From positions 496,001 through 560,000 of the forward strand of contig NZ_LJHV01000008.1 in the NCBI RefSeq assembly GCF_001296025.1: a stretch of DNA of 64,000 nucleotides, in the 5' to 3' direction. The DNA comes from Porphyrobacter sp. AAP60. GTDB taxonomy: Bacteria > Pseudomonadota > Alphaproteobacteria > Sphingomonadales > Sphingomonadaceae. The position numbers and the translations under genes were made by a program. Within the stretch, counting starts at the first letter, position 1; every line of letters begins with the position of its first letter. The notes beneath the pieces are model-generated. The model was given only the letters and a program-made list of their open reading frames with translations. It was not told where the DNA came from and searched no databases. Positions 8,686-18,663 of the stretch are shown piece after piece.

Positions 8686-8781
8686 GGGGCGGCGTCTATC
8701 CCTCTCGCGTTGCGCTGCTGTGACAGTCGCTGGCGATCACAATGGTTGCGTTTGCGTCCCCGCGCAAGGCATGGAAGGCGC

Positions 8782-9516
8782 ATGACCGATCCGATGTATC
8801 ACACCCTTTATGACGGCCGCCGCGTGGCCTTCCGCTACACTCACGGGGCGGAGCCATGTCTTGTGTTCCTGCCCGGCTACATGTCCGACATGAGCGGCAG
8901 CAAGGCCACTGCACTGTTTGAAGAAGCGCAAGACAAGGGCCGCGCCTGCCTGCTGCTCGACTATTCGGGGTGCGGGCAAAGTGACGGTGATTTTGCCGAA
9001 GGGATGCTGAGCGGCTGGCGGGACGAGGTGCTGGCGCTGATCGCATCCTATGTCAGCGGGCCGGTGCTGCTGGCGGGATCGTCGATGGGCGGGTGGCTGA
9101 TGCTGCTGGTGGCGGAACACCTGAAGCACCGCCTCGCAGGCCTGATCGGTATCGCCCCCGCGCCCGATTTCACCCGCTGGGGCTATAGCGAGGAACAGCG
9201 CGCCAGCCTTGCCGCGGGCGAGACGATTTACGAGCCCAACCCCTACGGCCCCGAACCGACGCCCACCCATGCCAAGTTCTTCGCCGATGCCGAATGCCAC
9301 CTGCGGCTGGACAGCGCGATCGACATCACCTGCCCGGTGCGGCTGATCCACGGCAAGGCGGACGCAGACGTTCCGTGGGACATCAGCCTCAGGCTCGAAG
9401 CGATGCTGCGTTCGGACGACATACAGGTTAGCCTGATAGAGGACGGCGATCACCGCCTGTCGCGGACAAGCGACATCGCCATTCTCAAGGCCATCGTGGC
9501 CGGTTTTTACAGGTAG
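8782..9516 (+). CDS. Alpha/beta hydrolase (ABHD10-like)
   Basis: 244 residues. I start at the ATG at 8782; the frame stays open far upstream only because it runs antisense to the phosphatase. The serine hydrolase nucleophile elbow reads LLAGSSMGGWLML near residue 98, the oxyanion region is FLPGYMSDMSGSKA, the acid region GKADADVPWD, and the catalytic His sits in IEDGDHRLSR. The overall pattern resembles the ABHD10/palmitoyl-thioesterase-like group, but the substrate cannot be told from sequence. The TPR gene starts 7 bases downstream, so the two, plus the monooxygenase behind, look like one operon. Confidence 0.85.
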   Translation: MTDPMYHTLYDGRRVAFRYTHGAEPCLVFLPGYMSDMSGSKATALFEEAQDKGRACLLLDYSGCGQSDGDFAEGMLSGWRDEVLALIASYVSGPVLLAGSSMGGWLMLLVAEHLKHRLAGLIGIAPAPDFTRWGYSEEQRASLAAGETIYEPNPYGPEPTPTHAKFFADAECHLRLDSAIDITCPVRLIHGKADADVPWDISLRLEAMLRSDDIQVSLIEDGDHRLSRTSDIAILKAIVAGFYR

Positions 9517-9523
9517 AACGCTT

Positions 9524-10387
9524 TTGTCGATCATCCTTGCGCTGCTGCTTCAGGTGGGCCCCAATCCGCTGGCCGGGGGGATGGCGGGGGATGATCTGGT
9601 GCGCGATCGTCCGCCACGGCCTGACGGGGTGCAAAGCGAAAGCGATGCCACCAGCGCCTGGCTGGAAAGCTGTTTCGGCCAGCTGGAAGAAGACCCGGCG
9701 CGTGCCCATGCCATGGCGCAGATCCGCCGCAGCGAGACCAGCGGGACTGACCGCGTGCTTGCCAATCACTGTCTCGGCACCGCAGCGAGCGAGCTTGGCC
9801 TGTGGGATGATGCCCGCGCCGCCTTCATCGCTGCCCGCGACGAAACGCCCGCTGATGAGGACCGTACCCGCGCCCGCTTTGCCGCACTGGCGGGCAATGC
9901 CGCGCTGGCCAGCGGCGATGCGTCAGGCGCGCTCGATTTGCTGACACAGGCGCAGGCCGATGCCCGCGCCGCGGCTTCCGCGCCGCTCGAAGCGATTGCC
10001 GCGACCGACCGCGCACGCGCGCTGGTAACGCTGGGGCGCGCTGACTATGCGCTCGCCGCGCTTGACCGGGCGACCACGCTGGCGCCTGAACGCAGCGAAG
10101 GCTGGCTACTGAAAGCCACGCTGCTGCGGCGGCTCGAACGGCTGGCAGAGGCGCAGAGCGCGATAGAAAAGGCGGCGGCGCTGGCTTCGGGCAATCCCGA
10201 AATCGGGCTGGAGGCAGGCGTGATCGCCGTGCTGTCGGGCCGCGATGATGCGGCGCGGGCAAGCTGGCAATCGGTGATCGATCTGGCGCCGGAAAGCCCT
10301 GCTGCCGCCACCGCCAAGGGCTATCTTGCGCAACTGGGCGATGCAGGGGACACTGTGCCCGCAGCGCAGACCGAGGAGCCGCAGTGA
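9524..10387 (+). CDS. Tetratricopeptide repeat protein with signal peptide
   Basis: 287 residues from a TTG start at 9524, 7 bases after the hydrolase stop. The first 20 residues look like a short signal or anchor (MSIILALLLQVGPNPLAGGM). Helical TPR-like units occupy about residues 75-270, for example LGLWDDARAAFIAARDETP, LVTLGRADYALAALDRATTL and RLERLAEAQSAIEKAAAL. TPR proteins are protein-interaction scaffolds; the partner is unknown. The stop overlaps the next start region (TGATG), indicating coupling to the monooxygenase gene. Confidence 0.75.
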   Translation: MSIILALLLQVGPNPLAGGMAGDDLVRDRPPRPDGVQSESDATSAWLESCFGQLEEDPARAHAMAQIRRSETSGTDRVLANHCLGTAASELGLWDDARAAFIAARDETPADEDRTRARFAALAGNAALASGDASGALDLLTQAQADARAAASAPLEAIAATDRARALVTLGRADYALAALDRATTLAPERSEGWLLKATLLRRLERLAEAQSAIEKAAALASGNPEIGLEAGVIAVLSGRDDAARASWQSVIDLAPESPAAATAKGYLAQLGDAGDTVPAAQTEEPQ

Positions 10388-11382
10388 TGACCCGTTTTTC
10401 CGTGCTCGATCTGGTGCCGGTGCGCGAAGGCGGCACCTTGACCGAGGCTTTCGCCGCCGCAACCGACCTTGCCCGCGCTGCCGAAGCTTTGGGGTGTGAC
10501 AGGTTCTGGGTGGCCGAACATCACGCGATGGACGGGATTGCGGGCGGGGCGACTTCGGTCGTACTCGCGCATATCGGCAACGCGACCAGCCGCATCAGGA
10601 TCGGATCGGGCGGGATCATGCTGCCCAATCACACCCCGTTCCAGATTGCCGAACAGTTCGGCACATTGGACGCGCTGTTTCCGGGACGGATCGATCTGGG
10701 GCTGGGCCGTGCACCCGGCGCCGGGCCGGAATTGCAGCGCGCCTTGCGCAAGAACCTGCATCAGGCCGCCGAATATTTCCCGCAGGACGTGGTCGAACTG
10801 CGCGCATTGCTGACCGGCGACCTCGATCTGCCGATTGCCGCCACGCCGGGGCTGGGCGCGCAGGTGGAGCTGTGGATGCTGGGGTCGAGCCTGTTCGGCG
10901 CGAGCCTCGCCGCCAAGCTCGGCCTGCCCTATGCCTTCGCCGCGCATTTCGCGCCCGATCATCTTGATGCTGCGCTGGCTGTTTACCGGCGCGATTTCCA
11001 GCCCTCGGAAGCCCTGGACAAGCCGCACGTGATGGTCGCGATGAACGTCTTCGCCGCAGAAACCGAACCGCAAGCGCGCCTCCTCGCGTCGAGCCAGCAG
11101 CAAAGCTTCGTGAGGCTGCGCAGCGGCAGTCCCGGCAAGCTGCCACCGCCCATTGCGGATTACACCGGCACCCTGCCCGCCTCCGCGCAGGCGATGCTCG
11201 CCCATATCGGGCAGGCGGCGGCCGTGGGCACGCCGGCACAGGTACGCGAAGCGATCACCGCTTTCGCGGCGCGCACCGGGGCGGATGAAATCCTGCTGTG
11301 CGGGGCGACTTATGACGCCGATGCCCGCATTCGCAGCCTCGAGTTTACGCTGGACGCCTGCCAAACCGTGCCGGCGGCGTAA
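10387..11382 (+). CDS. LLM-class flavin-dependent oxidoreductase (luciferase-like monooxygenase)
   Basis: 331 residues from the ATG at 10387, which sits in a TGATG with the TPR stop; a GTG at 10384 is an alternative. The bacterial luciferase-like TIM barrel shows FSVLDLVPVREGGT, CDRFWVAEHHAMDGIAG, SRIRIGSGGIMLPNHTP, ALFPGRIDLGLGRAPG and VEAWMLGSS-like VELWMLGSSLFGA. This subgroup, often annotated as MsnO8- or YhbW-like, uses reduced flavin from a separate reductase to oxidise unknown substrates. Function beyond the fold is unassigned. Confidence 0.9.
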   Translation: MTRFSVLDLVPVREGGTLTEAFAAATDLARAAEALGCDRFWVAEHHAMDGIAGGATSVVLAHIGNATSRIRIGSGGIMLPNHTPFQIAEQFGTLDALFPGRIDLGLGRAPGAGPELQRALRKNLHQAAEYFPQDVVELRALLTGDLDLPIAATPGLGAQVELWMLGSSLFGASLAAKLGLPYAFAAHFAPDHLDAALAVYRRDFQPSEALDKPHVMVAMNVFAAETEPQARLLASSQQQSFVRLRSGSPGKLPPPIADYTGTLPASAQAMLAHIGQAAAVGTPAQVREAITAFAARTGADEILLCGATYDADARIRSLEFTLDACQTVPAA

Positions 11383-11460
11383 TCTCCGCAATCATCACGC
11401 TTGCGCGGGATAGGGGTAAGGGCGTATCGCCTCAAACACGATTACAACAATCCGGCACAA

Positions 11461-11466
11461 TATAAT
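11461..11466 (+). promoter_or_regulatory. -10 element of the glutamate dehydrogenase promoter
   Basis: A perfect TATAAT stands in an unusually AT-rich stretch (about 11437-11470) of an otherwise GC-rich window. A TTACAA at 11442-11447 is only 13 bases upstream, too close for a normal -35, so the -35 is weak or an activator is used. Transcription from here fits a start codon at 11512. Confidence 0.45.
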
Positions 11467-11511
11467 TACAGTGACGTGATGCCGGTAATGCAGGATGCGC
11501 AGGAGCCGTTT

Positions 11512-14500
11512 ATGGGGTCAAAGTCTGCCGCAGGAGCGTCACCGAACGCTCTGATCAAAGCTCTTCGCCTTCATCTCGAAGCGTCCCAGCTGCCCGGTGA
11601 TGCGCCGGCGGAAAAGGCCGCGCTTGACGAGGCTGCTGCCTTTCTGCTCGCCTCTGCACAGCCGCGCGCGCCGGGGCAGGCGCTGGTGCAGATCGAATCC
11701 GCCAGCGACGGGCGGCGGCACCTGCGGATTGCCATCATCAACGAAGACATGCCGTTTCTGGTCGATTCGGTCGCGGCGACGATCGCGATGCAGGGTGTCG
11801 GGATCGACCGGCTGCTGCATCCGGTGATTGCAGTAGAGCGCGATGCGCGCGGTGCGATCACCGCGCTCGCCAAGCATGGCGAGGGTGCAGCCGGACGGCG
11901 CGAATCGCTGATCTATATCGAAACCCCGCGCATCGATGCCCGCCAGCGGCGCGAGCTGCTTGAAGCGCTCGAAGCGACGCTTGGCGATGTCCACGCGGCG
12001 GTCAATGACTGGCCGAAGATGCAGGCGGCCATGGCGGCAGACCGCGCAATGGCCGATCCGGTCGATGCCGAAGCGGGCGCGCTGCTCGGCTGGCTGGGCG
12101 GCGGGATGTTGACGCAGCTGGGCCACCTTACCCGCCACCGCGACGGGACCACCACCGACGTGCTCGGCATATGCACTTCATCGTCCCGCGAATTGCTGGC
12201 CGAAGTGTCGCTGGAACGCGCTTTCGACTGGTTCGATCGCAACGATGCCGCCGGCACCCCGCGCGCCTTGCTGGCAATCAAATCGAACACCCAGTCCAGG
12301 GTGCACCGCGTCAGCCCGCTCGATCTGTTCATCGTGCCGGTGCGCGATGCGGGCAAGATTGCCGCACTGTCGATCCATGCCGGATTGTGGACGAGCGCCG
12401 CGCTCGCCTCGCGCCCGCAAGAAGTGCCCGTGCTGCGCGCAACGCTGAGCGGGCTGACCGAACAGCTCGGTTTCGATCCGGCAGGGCATAATGGCAAGGC
12501 GCTGGTGCACGCCTTCACCTCGCTACCCAATGACCTGCTGACCGCGTTCGATCCTGAAAAGGTGGGCGATCTGGTCACTGCCAAGATGGCGCTGATCGAC
12601 CGGCCCCGCCCGCGGATGGTGATGGTGCGATCGACGCTGGAACGCCATGCCTTTGCTTTCGTGTGGTTGCCGCGCGATCAGCTTTCCACCGATGTGCGCC
12701 TGCAGATTCAAGCGATGCTGCTCGGCACGCCGGGCGCGGCGCTGCTCGACTGGAGCCTCGAGGTCGAAAGCAGCACGCTGGCGCTGCTGCGCTTCCTGAT
12801 CGACGTGCGCGGCTGCGATGAATTGTCCGACGATACCGCGATCGAAGCGCAACTGGTTGATCTGTTGCGCGGCTGGAACGAAGCGGTTTCCACGCATCTC
12901 GCCGCTGACGGCGACGAAGGCCGCGCCGCCGCGCTGGCGACGCGATACGCCCCGGCCTTCCCGACCGGATACCGCCTTTCCTATGGCCCTGAAGAAGCCG
13001 CGCGCGACATTGCCCGCCTGCGTGCCTTGGCGCTGGGCGACGGGGAAATGCGTCATGATCGGGGTGTGCGGCTGTACCGCATGGCGAGCGACGGGGCCGA
13101 TACGCTGCGGCTGAAGGTCTATATCCTTCAGGGCAAGCTGGCGCTGTCGGACGCGGTGCCTGCGCTGGAGAATTTCGGCTTCCGGGTTGCGGCGGAAATC
13201 CCGACATTCCTGACCGATCCCGAACTCGGATCGATCCACGATTTCCTGCTTACGGTACCCGCCGGGCTGGACGCGGGCGCGCTGCTGGAACGCGCCGCGC
13301 TGATCGAAGCCGCGCTGGCCGATGTGCTGAACGCGGCGGCAGAGGACGATTCGTTCAACCGCCTGACCGCCGCCACCGGCCTGGCCCCGCGTGAGGCGAA
13401 CTGGATGCGCGCGATCTATCGCTATCTGCGCCAGACCGGGGTGAGTTATACGATCTATACCGTGGTCGATGCGCTGGTCGCCGCGCCGCATGTGACCCGC
13501 GCCATGGTGGCGCTGTTCGCTGCCCGCCATGATCCGGCCTTCAGCGGCGAACGCGACGAGGCGATTGCCGCCGCGCAGGCCGCTTTCACCCGCGGTCTGG
13601 CAAAAGTCACCGCGATCAATGACGATCGGTTGCTGCGGCTTTACCGTGCGGTGATCGATGCGGTGCTGCGCACCAACGCCTTTGCGCCCGCCGCTGCCGA
13701 AGCACTGGCGTTCAAGATCGATTCTTCATTGGTGCCCGGCCTGCCCAAGCCGCTGCCGTGGCGCGAGATCTTCGTTTATTCGCGCCGCGTCGAAGGCATC
13801 CACCTGCGGTCTGGCGCGGTGGCACGCGGGGGCCTGCGCTGGTCTGACCGGCGCGACGATTTCCGCACCGAAGTGCTCGGCCTGATGAAGGCGCAGCGGG
13901 TCAAGAACGCGGTGATCGTGCCGACCGGCGCGAAGGGCGGGTTCTATCCCAAGCAGCTGCCCTCGCCCGCGATCGACCGTGAAGGCTGGGCGGCCGAGGG
14001 GCGGGCCTCGTATGAAATCTTTATCCGCACGCTGTTGTCAGTCACCGATAACATCGTTGAAGGCCGGGTAGTGCACCCCGATGCGGTGCAGGTGCTGGAC
14101 GGCGAAGACCCCTATTTCGTGGTCGCGGCGGACAAGGGCACGGCGACTTTCTCGGACATTGCCAACGGCATCGCCCAGGGCCGCGATTTCTGGCTGGATG
14201 ATGCTTTCGCCAGCGGCGGTTCGAACGGATACGACCACAAGGCCATGGGCATCACCGCGCGCGGCGCGTGGGTTTCGGTGCAGCGCCACTTCCGCGAAAT
14301 GGGCATCGACGTGCAGTCGGATTCCGTTACGGTGGCCGGCTGCGGCGACATGTCGGGCGATGTGTTCGGCAACGGGATGCTGTTGTCCAAGGCGCTCAAA
14401 CTGGTCGCCGCCTTCGATCACCGCCATATCTTCATCGACCCCGCGCCCGATCCGCTGACAAGCTGGAAAGAACGCGCCCGGATGTTCGCCCTGCCGCGTT

Positions 14501-16218
14501 CGAGCTGGGAGGATTATGACGCGAAGCTGATTTCCAAGGGCGGCGGGGTGTTCCCGCGCTCGGCCAAGTCGATCAAGCTGTCCAAACAGGCACGCGAGGC
14601 GTTGGGTATAGAGGCAAAAGAGATCGAGCCCGAAGCGCTGATTTCCGCGATCTTGCGGGCTCCTGTCGACCTGCTGTGGTTCGGCGGGATCGGCACCTAC
14701 ATCAAGGCGCCGCATGAAAGCCACATCCAGGTCGGCGATCCGGCCAATGATGGCTTGCGGATCGACGCTGACGAGGTGCAGGCGCGGGTGATCGGCGAAG
14801 GCGCGAACCTTGGCACCACGCAGGCCGGGCGTATCGCGTTCTCGCTTGCCGGAGGCCGCATCAATACCGACTTCATCGACAATTCGGCGGGCGTCGATTG
14901 TTCGGATAACGAGGTCAATATCAAGATCGCGCTGGCCGCCGCCACCGCATCGGGCAAGCTGAGCGAGAAAAAGCGCAACACGCTGCTAGCCGCGATGACC
15001 GACGAGGTCGCCGCCATCGTGCTCGAAGACAACCGCTTGCAGGCGCTGGCGCTGTCGGTCGCGGAAAGCGGCGGTGCGGGCGCAAGTTCGGCCTATGTCC
15101 GTCTGATCGAGCGGCTGGAGGAAGTCAGCGATTTCGACCGCCGCACCGAAGGGCTGGCCGATGGCGAAACCTTCCTGCGCCGCGCTGCCGATGGGCAGGG
15201 GCTGACCCGTCCTGAACTGGCGGTGCTGCTGTCCTCAGCCAAGCTGGCCTTGCAGGACGCCATTGAAGCCAGCGCCTTGCCCGATGATCCGATGCTGGAA
15301 CCGCTGCTGATCGCGCGCTTCCCCACGGCGATGCGCAAGGCCTATGCCGCCGAAATTCGCGGCCACCGGCTGCGGCGCGAGATGATCGCCACCAGCCTTT
15401 CCAACCGCATCGTCAACCGGATGGGCATGGTCCACCCGTTCGAACTGGCCGAGGAAGAGGGCGTCGGTCTGGCTGAAGTCGCCGCCGCGTTCGTGGTTGC
15501 TGAACGCCTGTTCGGGCTGGAAGCGCTGTGGCGCGAGCTGGACGAGGCCGCCATCCCGGAAGCTGCGCGTCTTGCCCTGTTTGACCGGCTGGCAGCAGCG
15601 GTCGGCAACCTGATGAGCGATGTGCTGCGCACCGCAGCGGGCAAGATCGCCGCTGGCGCGATGATCGATGCGCTGGCAGGCAGCGTCACTGTGCTGACCG
15701 CCGCGCGCGAGGAGCTGCTGACCGCCGAACCGCGTGCCCGGTCAACCGAATTGCAGCAGGGCTTTGTCGCTACCGGCGCGCCCGCAGCGCTGGCCGGAAA
15801 GGTCGCCAACCTGTTCGATTTCGATGGCGCGGTGGGTCTGGCGCAGACCGCGCTCGATACCGGAATCGATGCCAAGCTGCTGACCCACGCCTTCACCGAT
15901 GTCGGCACCCGGCTGGGGCTGGACTGGGCGCAGGGCATCGCCGCGCACATGTCGCCTTCGGATGTGTGGGAACGCCTGCTGGTGTCGGGCCTTGCGCGCG
16001 ATTTCCAGCAGATGCGGATCGAATTCCTGCGACGGCTGATGCGGCGCAAGGGCGGCAAGGATGATCCCGCCGGCGCAGTGGGTGAATGGGCGGAGCGCAA
16101 CCGGCAGGCGGTGGCGCAGTTCCGCGCCATGATCGCCCGTGCGCAGGCCCGCCCGCCGGTCGGGGCAGCAATGCTCGCCCAGATCGCCAGTCAGGCGCGC
16201 AACCTGCTGGAACGCTAA
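11512..16218 (+). CDS. gdhB: NAD-dependent glutamate dehydrogenase, large type
   Basis: 1,568 residues, the size of the 180-kDa class of NAD-GDH (also named gdh2) that oxidatively deaminates glutamate to 2-oxoglutarate. I choose the ATG at 11512 because AGGAG at 11501-11505 lies 6 bases upstream; the earlier in-frame ATGs at 11479 and 11488 lack this. The long N-terminal region contains ACT-like domains (for example IAIINEDMPFLVDSVAATIA). The catalytic core follows after about residue 770, with GGLRWSDRRDDFRTEVLGLM, IVPTGAKGGFYPK and the NAD domain around VTVAGCGDMSGDVFGNGML, GEGANLGTTQAGRI and NTDFIDNSAGVDCSDNEVN. These enzymes are allosterically regulated and usually catabolic. Confidence 0.96.
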   Translation: MGSKSAAGASPNALIKALRLHLEASQLPGDAPAEKAALDEAAAFLLASAQPRAPGQALVQIESASDGRRHLRIAIINEDMPFLVDSVAATIAMQGVGIDRLLHPVIAVERDARGAITALAKHGEGAAGRRESLIYIETPRIDARQRRELLEALEATLGDVHAAVNDWPKMQAAMAADRAMADPVDAEAGALLGWLGGGMLTQLGHLTRHRDGTTTDVLGICTSSSRELLAEVSLERAFDWFDRNDAAGTPRALLAIKSNTQSRVHRVSPLDLFIVPVRDAGKIAALSIHAGLWTSAALASRPQEVPVLRATLSGLTEQLGFDPAGHNGKALVHAFTSLPNDLLTAFDPEKVGDLVTAKMALIDRPRPRMVMVRSTLERHAFAFVWLPRDQLSTDVRLQIQAMLLGTPGAALLDWSLEVESSTLALLRFLIDVRGCDELSDDTAIEAQLVDLLRGWNEAVSTHLAADGDEGRAAALATRYAPAFPTGYRLSYGPEEAARDIARLRALALGDGEMRHDRGVRLYRMASDGADTLRLKVYILQGKLALSDAVPALENFGFRVAAEIPTFLTDPELGSIHDFLLTVPAGLDAGALLERAALIEAALADVLNAAAEDDSFNRLTAATGLAPREANWMRAIYRYLRQTGVSYTIYTVVDALVAAPHVTRAMVALFAARHDPAFSGERDEAIAAAQAAFTRGLAKVTAINDDRLLRLYRAVIDAVLRTNAFAPAAAEALAFKIDSSLVPGLPKPLPWREIFVYSRRVEGIHLRSGAVARGGLRWSDRRDDFRTEVLGLMKAQRVKNAVIVPTGAKGGFYPKQLPSPAIDREGWAAEGRASYEIFIRTLLSVTDNIVEGRVVHPDAVQVLDGEDPYFVVAADKGTATFSDIANGIAQGRDFWLDDAFASGGSNGYDHKAMGITARGAWVSVQRHFREMGIDVQSDSVTVAGCGDMSGDVFGNGMLLSKALKLVAAFDHRHIFIDPAPDPLTSWKERARMFALPRSSWEDYDAKLISKGGGVFPRSAKSIKLSKQAREALGIEAKEIEPEALISAILRAPVDLLWFGGIGTYIKAPHESHIQVGDPANDGLRIDADEVQARVIGEGANLGTTQAGRIAFSLAGGRINTDFIDNSAGVDCSDNEVNIKIALAAATASGKLSEKKRNTLLAAMTDEVAAIVLEDNRLQALALSVAESGGAGASSAYVRLIERLEEVSDFDRRTEGLADGETFLRRAADGQGLTRPELAVLLSSAKLALQDAIEASALPDDPMLEPLLIARFPTAMRKAYAAEIRGHRLRREMIATSLSNRIVNRMGMVHPFELAEEEGVGLAEVAAAFVVAERLFGLEALWRELDEAAIPEAARLALFDRLAAAVGNLMSDVLRTAAGKIAAGAMIDALAGSVTVLTAAREELLTAEPRARSTELQQGFVATGAPAALAGKVANLFDFDGAVGLAQTALDTGIDAKLLTHAFTDVGTRLGLDWAQGIAAHMSPSDVWERLLVSGLARDFQQMRIEFLRRLMRRKGGKDDPAGAVGEWAERNRQAVAQFRAMIARAQARPPVGAAMLAQIASQARNLLER

Positions 16219-16324
16219 GCTGAAATGCGGGGCGGTTGATCCGATACCCAAACCGCTAACTTGACCCTTCGGCGATTTGCGCCACATCAAAGGCCGAAAA
16301 GCGCCGGAGGGGCATAGCAAAGCC

Positions 16325-17572
16325 ATGACAACATCCACCACTGACCACGCCGACGTCGTGATCGTCGGCACCGGCCACGGCGGGGCGCAGGCGGCGATCG
16401 CGCTGCGCCAGCACGGTCACGAGGATTCGATTTTGATGATCGGGCGCGACAATGCGCCGCCTTACGAACGCCCGCCGCTGTCCAAGGAATACCTTGCAGG
16501 CGACAAGGGGTTTGAAAGGATCATGATCCGGCCCGAAAAGTTCTGGGCGGAAAAGAATATCGGCCTGCGACTCGGCGCGGCGGTGACGGGGCTTGATCCC
16601 GCAGCGCATCGATTGACCCTGAGCGATGGCAGCCATGTGAGCTATCGCAAGCTGATCTGGTCGGGTGGGGGCGATCCCCGCCGCCTTCCGGTGCCGGGCG
16701 CGGTGTTGCCGGGCGTGTTCTACGTGCGCGACAAGGGCGATGCCGACGCGATGATGGCCGCGCTGGCGGGCGGGGCGAAACGCGCCGTGGTGATCGGTGG
16801 CGGCTATATCGGGCTTGAGGCCGCTGCGGTGCTGCGCAAGCTGGGCTGCGAGGTCACGCTGGTCGAAATGCTGCCGCGGTTGCTGGCGCGGGTGGCGGGG
16901 GAGGATCTTTCGACCTTTTATGCCGAAGAACACCGCCGCCAAGGCGTTGATGTGCGGTTGGAGACCGGGGTTCATGCCGTGCTGGGCGAAGATATGGGCC
17001 GGGTCACCGGCGTGCGGCTCGACAATGGCGAGGAAGTGCCTTGCGACATGGTTATCGTCGGCATCGGGGTGGTGCCAGCGGTTGCGCCGCTGATTGCGGC
17101 GGGCGCTGCCGGATCGAACGGGGTCGATGTCGATTTCTGCTGCCGCACCACGCTGGACGATGTCTATGCCATCGGCGATTGCGCGGCCCACGCCAACGAC
17201 TTTGCCGATGGCGCCGTGATCCGGCTGGAATCCGTCCAGAACGCGCATGACATGGCGAACACGGTGGCCAAGGCGATCATGGGCGAGAAGGAACCCTATC
17301 ACGCGCTGCCGTGGTTCTGGTCGAACCAGTATGATCTCAAACTGCAAACGGCGGGATTGAGCTTCGGCTTTGATGAGACCGTGCTGCGCGGCGATCCGGC
17401 AACACGCAAATTCACGGTGGTATATCTGAAGGATGGCAAGCCCATCGCCTTCGACTGCGTCGGCACGATGAAGGATTATGTGCAGGGCCGGAAATTGCTT
17501 GAAAACAAGGTGGGCAGGATCGATCCGGCGGTGCTGGCTGATCCTGAAGTGCCGCTCAAGGATTTGCTGTAA
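16325..17572 (+). CDS. FAD-dependent ferredoxin/rubredoxin reductase-like oxidoreductase
   Basis: 415 residues from the ATG at 16325. The N-terminal FAD-binding motif reads [17 protein letters not shown], the NAD-binding motif [16 protein letters not shown] near residue 160, and the second FAD motif [13 protein letters not shown] near residue 280. A reductase C-terminal domain follows ([16 protein letters not shown]). This layout matches NAD(P)H:ferredoxin reductases that serve class I P450s and Rieske oxygenases. A CYP153-type P450 lies 3.5 kb downstream, so it is a candidate electron donor via a ferredoxin, which is not encoded here. The 3' end overlaps the convergent queG by 17 bases. Confidence 0.88.
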   Translation: MTTSTTDHADVVIVGTGHGGAQAAIALRQHGHEDSILMIGRDNAPPYERPPLSKEYLAGDKGFERIMIRPEKFWAEKNIGLRLGAAVTGLDPAAHRLTLSDGSHVSYRKLIWSGGGDPRRLPVPGAVLPGVFYVRDKGDADAMMAALAGGAKRAVVIGGGYIGLEAAAVLRKLGCEVTLVEMLPRLLARVAGEDLSTFYAEEHRRQGVDVRLETGVHAVLGEDMGRVTGVRLDNGEEVPCDMVIVGIGVVPAVAPLIAAGAAGSNGVDVDFCCRTTLDDVYAIGDCAAHANDFADGAVIRLESVQNAHDMANTVAKAIMGEKEPYHALPWFWSNQYDLKLQTAGLSFGFDETVLRGDPATRKFTVVYLKDGKPIAFDCVGTMKDYVQGRKLLENKVGRIDPAVLADPEVPLKDLL

Positions 17573-18617
17573 GCCGCACCAGTGCCCATTGCGCGGCTTC
17601 GGCCACCACCGGATCGGGATCAGCGATTAACGTTTCGACCTGCGGAACAAGTGCCTGATTGCCGCTGTTTCCGGCGGCATACAGGCAATTACGCACGAAG
17701 CGGTCGCGTCCGATGCGCTTGATCGGCGAGCCGGAAAACAGCGCGCGAAAGCCTGCATCATCCAGCGCCAGCAACTCCCCCAATCGCGGCGCGACCAGTT
17801 CGGCGCGGGGCAGGAATTCGCGGATGGTCTGCGCTTGGGATGCGAACTTGTTCCACGGGCACACAGCAAGGCAATCATCGCAGCCATAGATGCGGTTGCC
17901 CAAACCGGCGCGCAAATCCTCTGCCACCGGGCCTTTGTGTTCGATGGTCAGATAGGAAATGCAGCGCCGCGCATCCAGCTGGTAAGGCGCGGGGAAGGCA
18001 TTGGTGGGGCAGGCATCAAGGCAGGCACGGCAGCTGCCGCACTGGTCGCGGTGGGGCTCTGCCGGGGCGAGATCCAGCGTGGTGTAGATTGCGCCCAGAA
18101 ACAGCCAGCTGCCTTGCACAGCACTGACCATGTTGGTGTGCTTGCCCTGCCACCCGATCCCCGCGGCCTCGCCCAGCGGTTTTTCCATCACCGGGGCGGT
18201 GTCGACAAACACTTTCACCTGCGCTTCGGGTGCTTCGGCCACCAGCCAGCGGGCGAGTGCTTTCAGACGTTTCTTGACGACATCGTGGTAATCCTTGCCC
18301 TGCGCGTAAACCGAGATGCGGGCGTGGGTATCCGAACCTTCCAGCGCCAGCGGATCATGTGCCGGGGCGTAACTCATACCCAGCGCGATCACGCTGCGCG
18401 CTTCGGGCCACAGGCCTTGCGGCGAACGGCGATGCTCTGCCCGCGCCGCCATCCACTCCATGCTGCCGTGATGCCCTTCGCCCAGCCATTGTTCCAGCCG
18501 TGCTGCCCGCACCGGATCTTCTGCGGCGCTGGCAAAGCCGCAGGCCGCAAAGCCGAGTGCCGCCGCTTCGTCAGCAATGCGGGCGGCGAGGCCAGAGGTT
18601 GCGGGCGCTTTAACCAT
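17556..18617 (-). CDS. queG: Epoxyqueuosine reductase
   Basis: 353 residues. QueG performs the last step of queuosine synthesis, reducing epoxyqueuosine in tRNA with a cobalamin and two 4Fe-4S clusters. The N-terminal domain includes [12 protein letters not shown] and [12 protein letters not shown], followed by [21 protein letters not shown]. Two ferredoxin-type clusters read [16 protein letters not shown] and [15 protein letters not shown]. The C-terminal HEAT-like region is [17 protein letters not shown]. Length is normal. It is divergent from the ABC transporter genes with only 46 bases between start codons. Confidence 0.95.
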   Translation of the reverse strand: MVKAPATSGLAARIADEAAALGFAACGFASAAEDPVRAARLEQWLGEGHHGSMEWMAARAEHRRSPQGLWPEARSVIALGMSYAPAHDPLALEGSDTHARISVYAQGKDYHDVVKKRLKALARWLVAEAPEAQVKVFVDTAPVMEKPLGEAAGIGWQGKHTNMVSAVQGSWLFLGAIYTTLDLAPAEPHRDQCGSCRACLDACPTNAFPAPYQLDARRCISYLTIEHKGPVAEDLRAGLGNRIYGCDDCLAVCPWNKFASQAQTIREFLPRAELVAPRLGELLALDDAGFRALFSGSPIKRIGRDRFVRNCLYAAGNSGNQALVPQVETLIADPDPVVAEAAQWALVRLTANP

Positions 18618-18663
18618 GTTTGGAGATGCTCCCGTTTAATCCAACCCGCTAACCGCGTAAGGC

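Noticed and set aside
6871..9516. 881-residue frame running through the XRE gene, antisense to the phosphatase and into the alpha/beta hydrolase
   Set aside because: Only the part from 8782 shows hydrolase motifs. The rest is antisense to PhoD, whose motifs are unambiguous.
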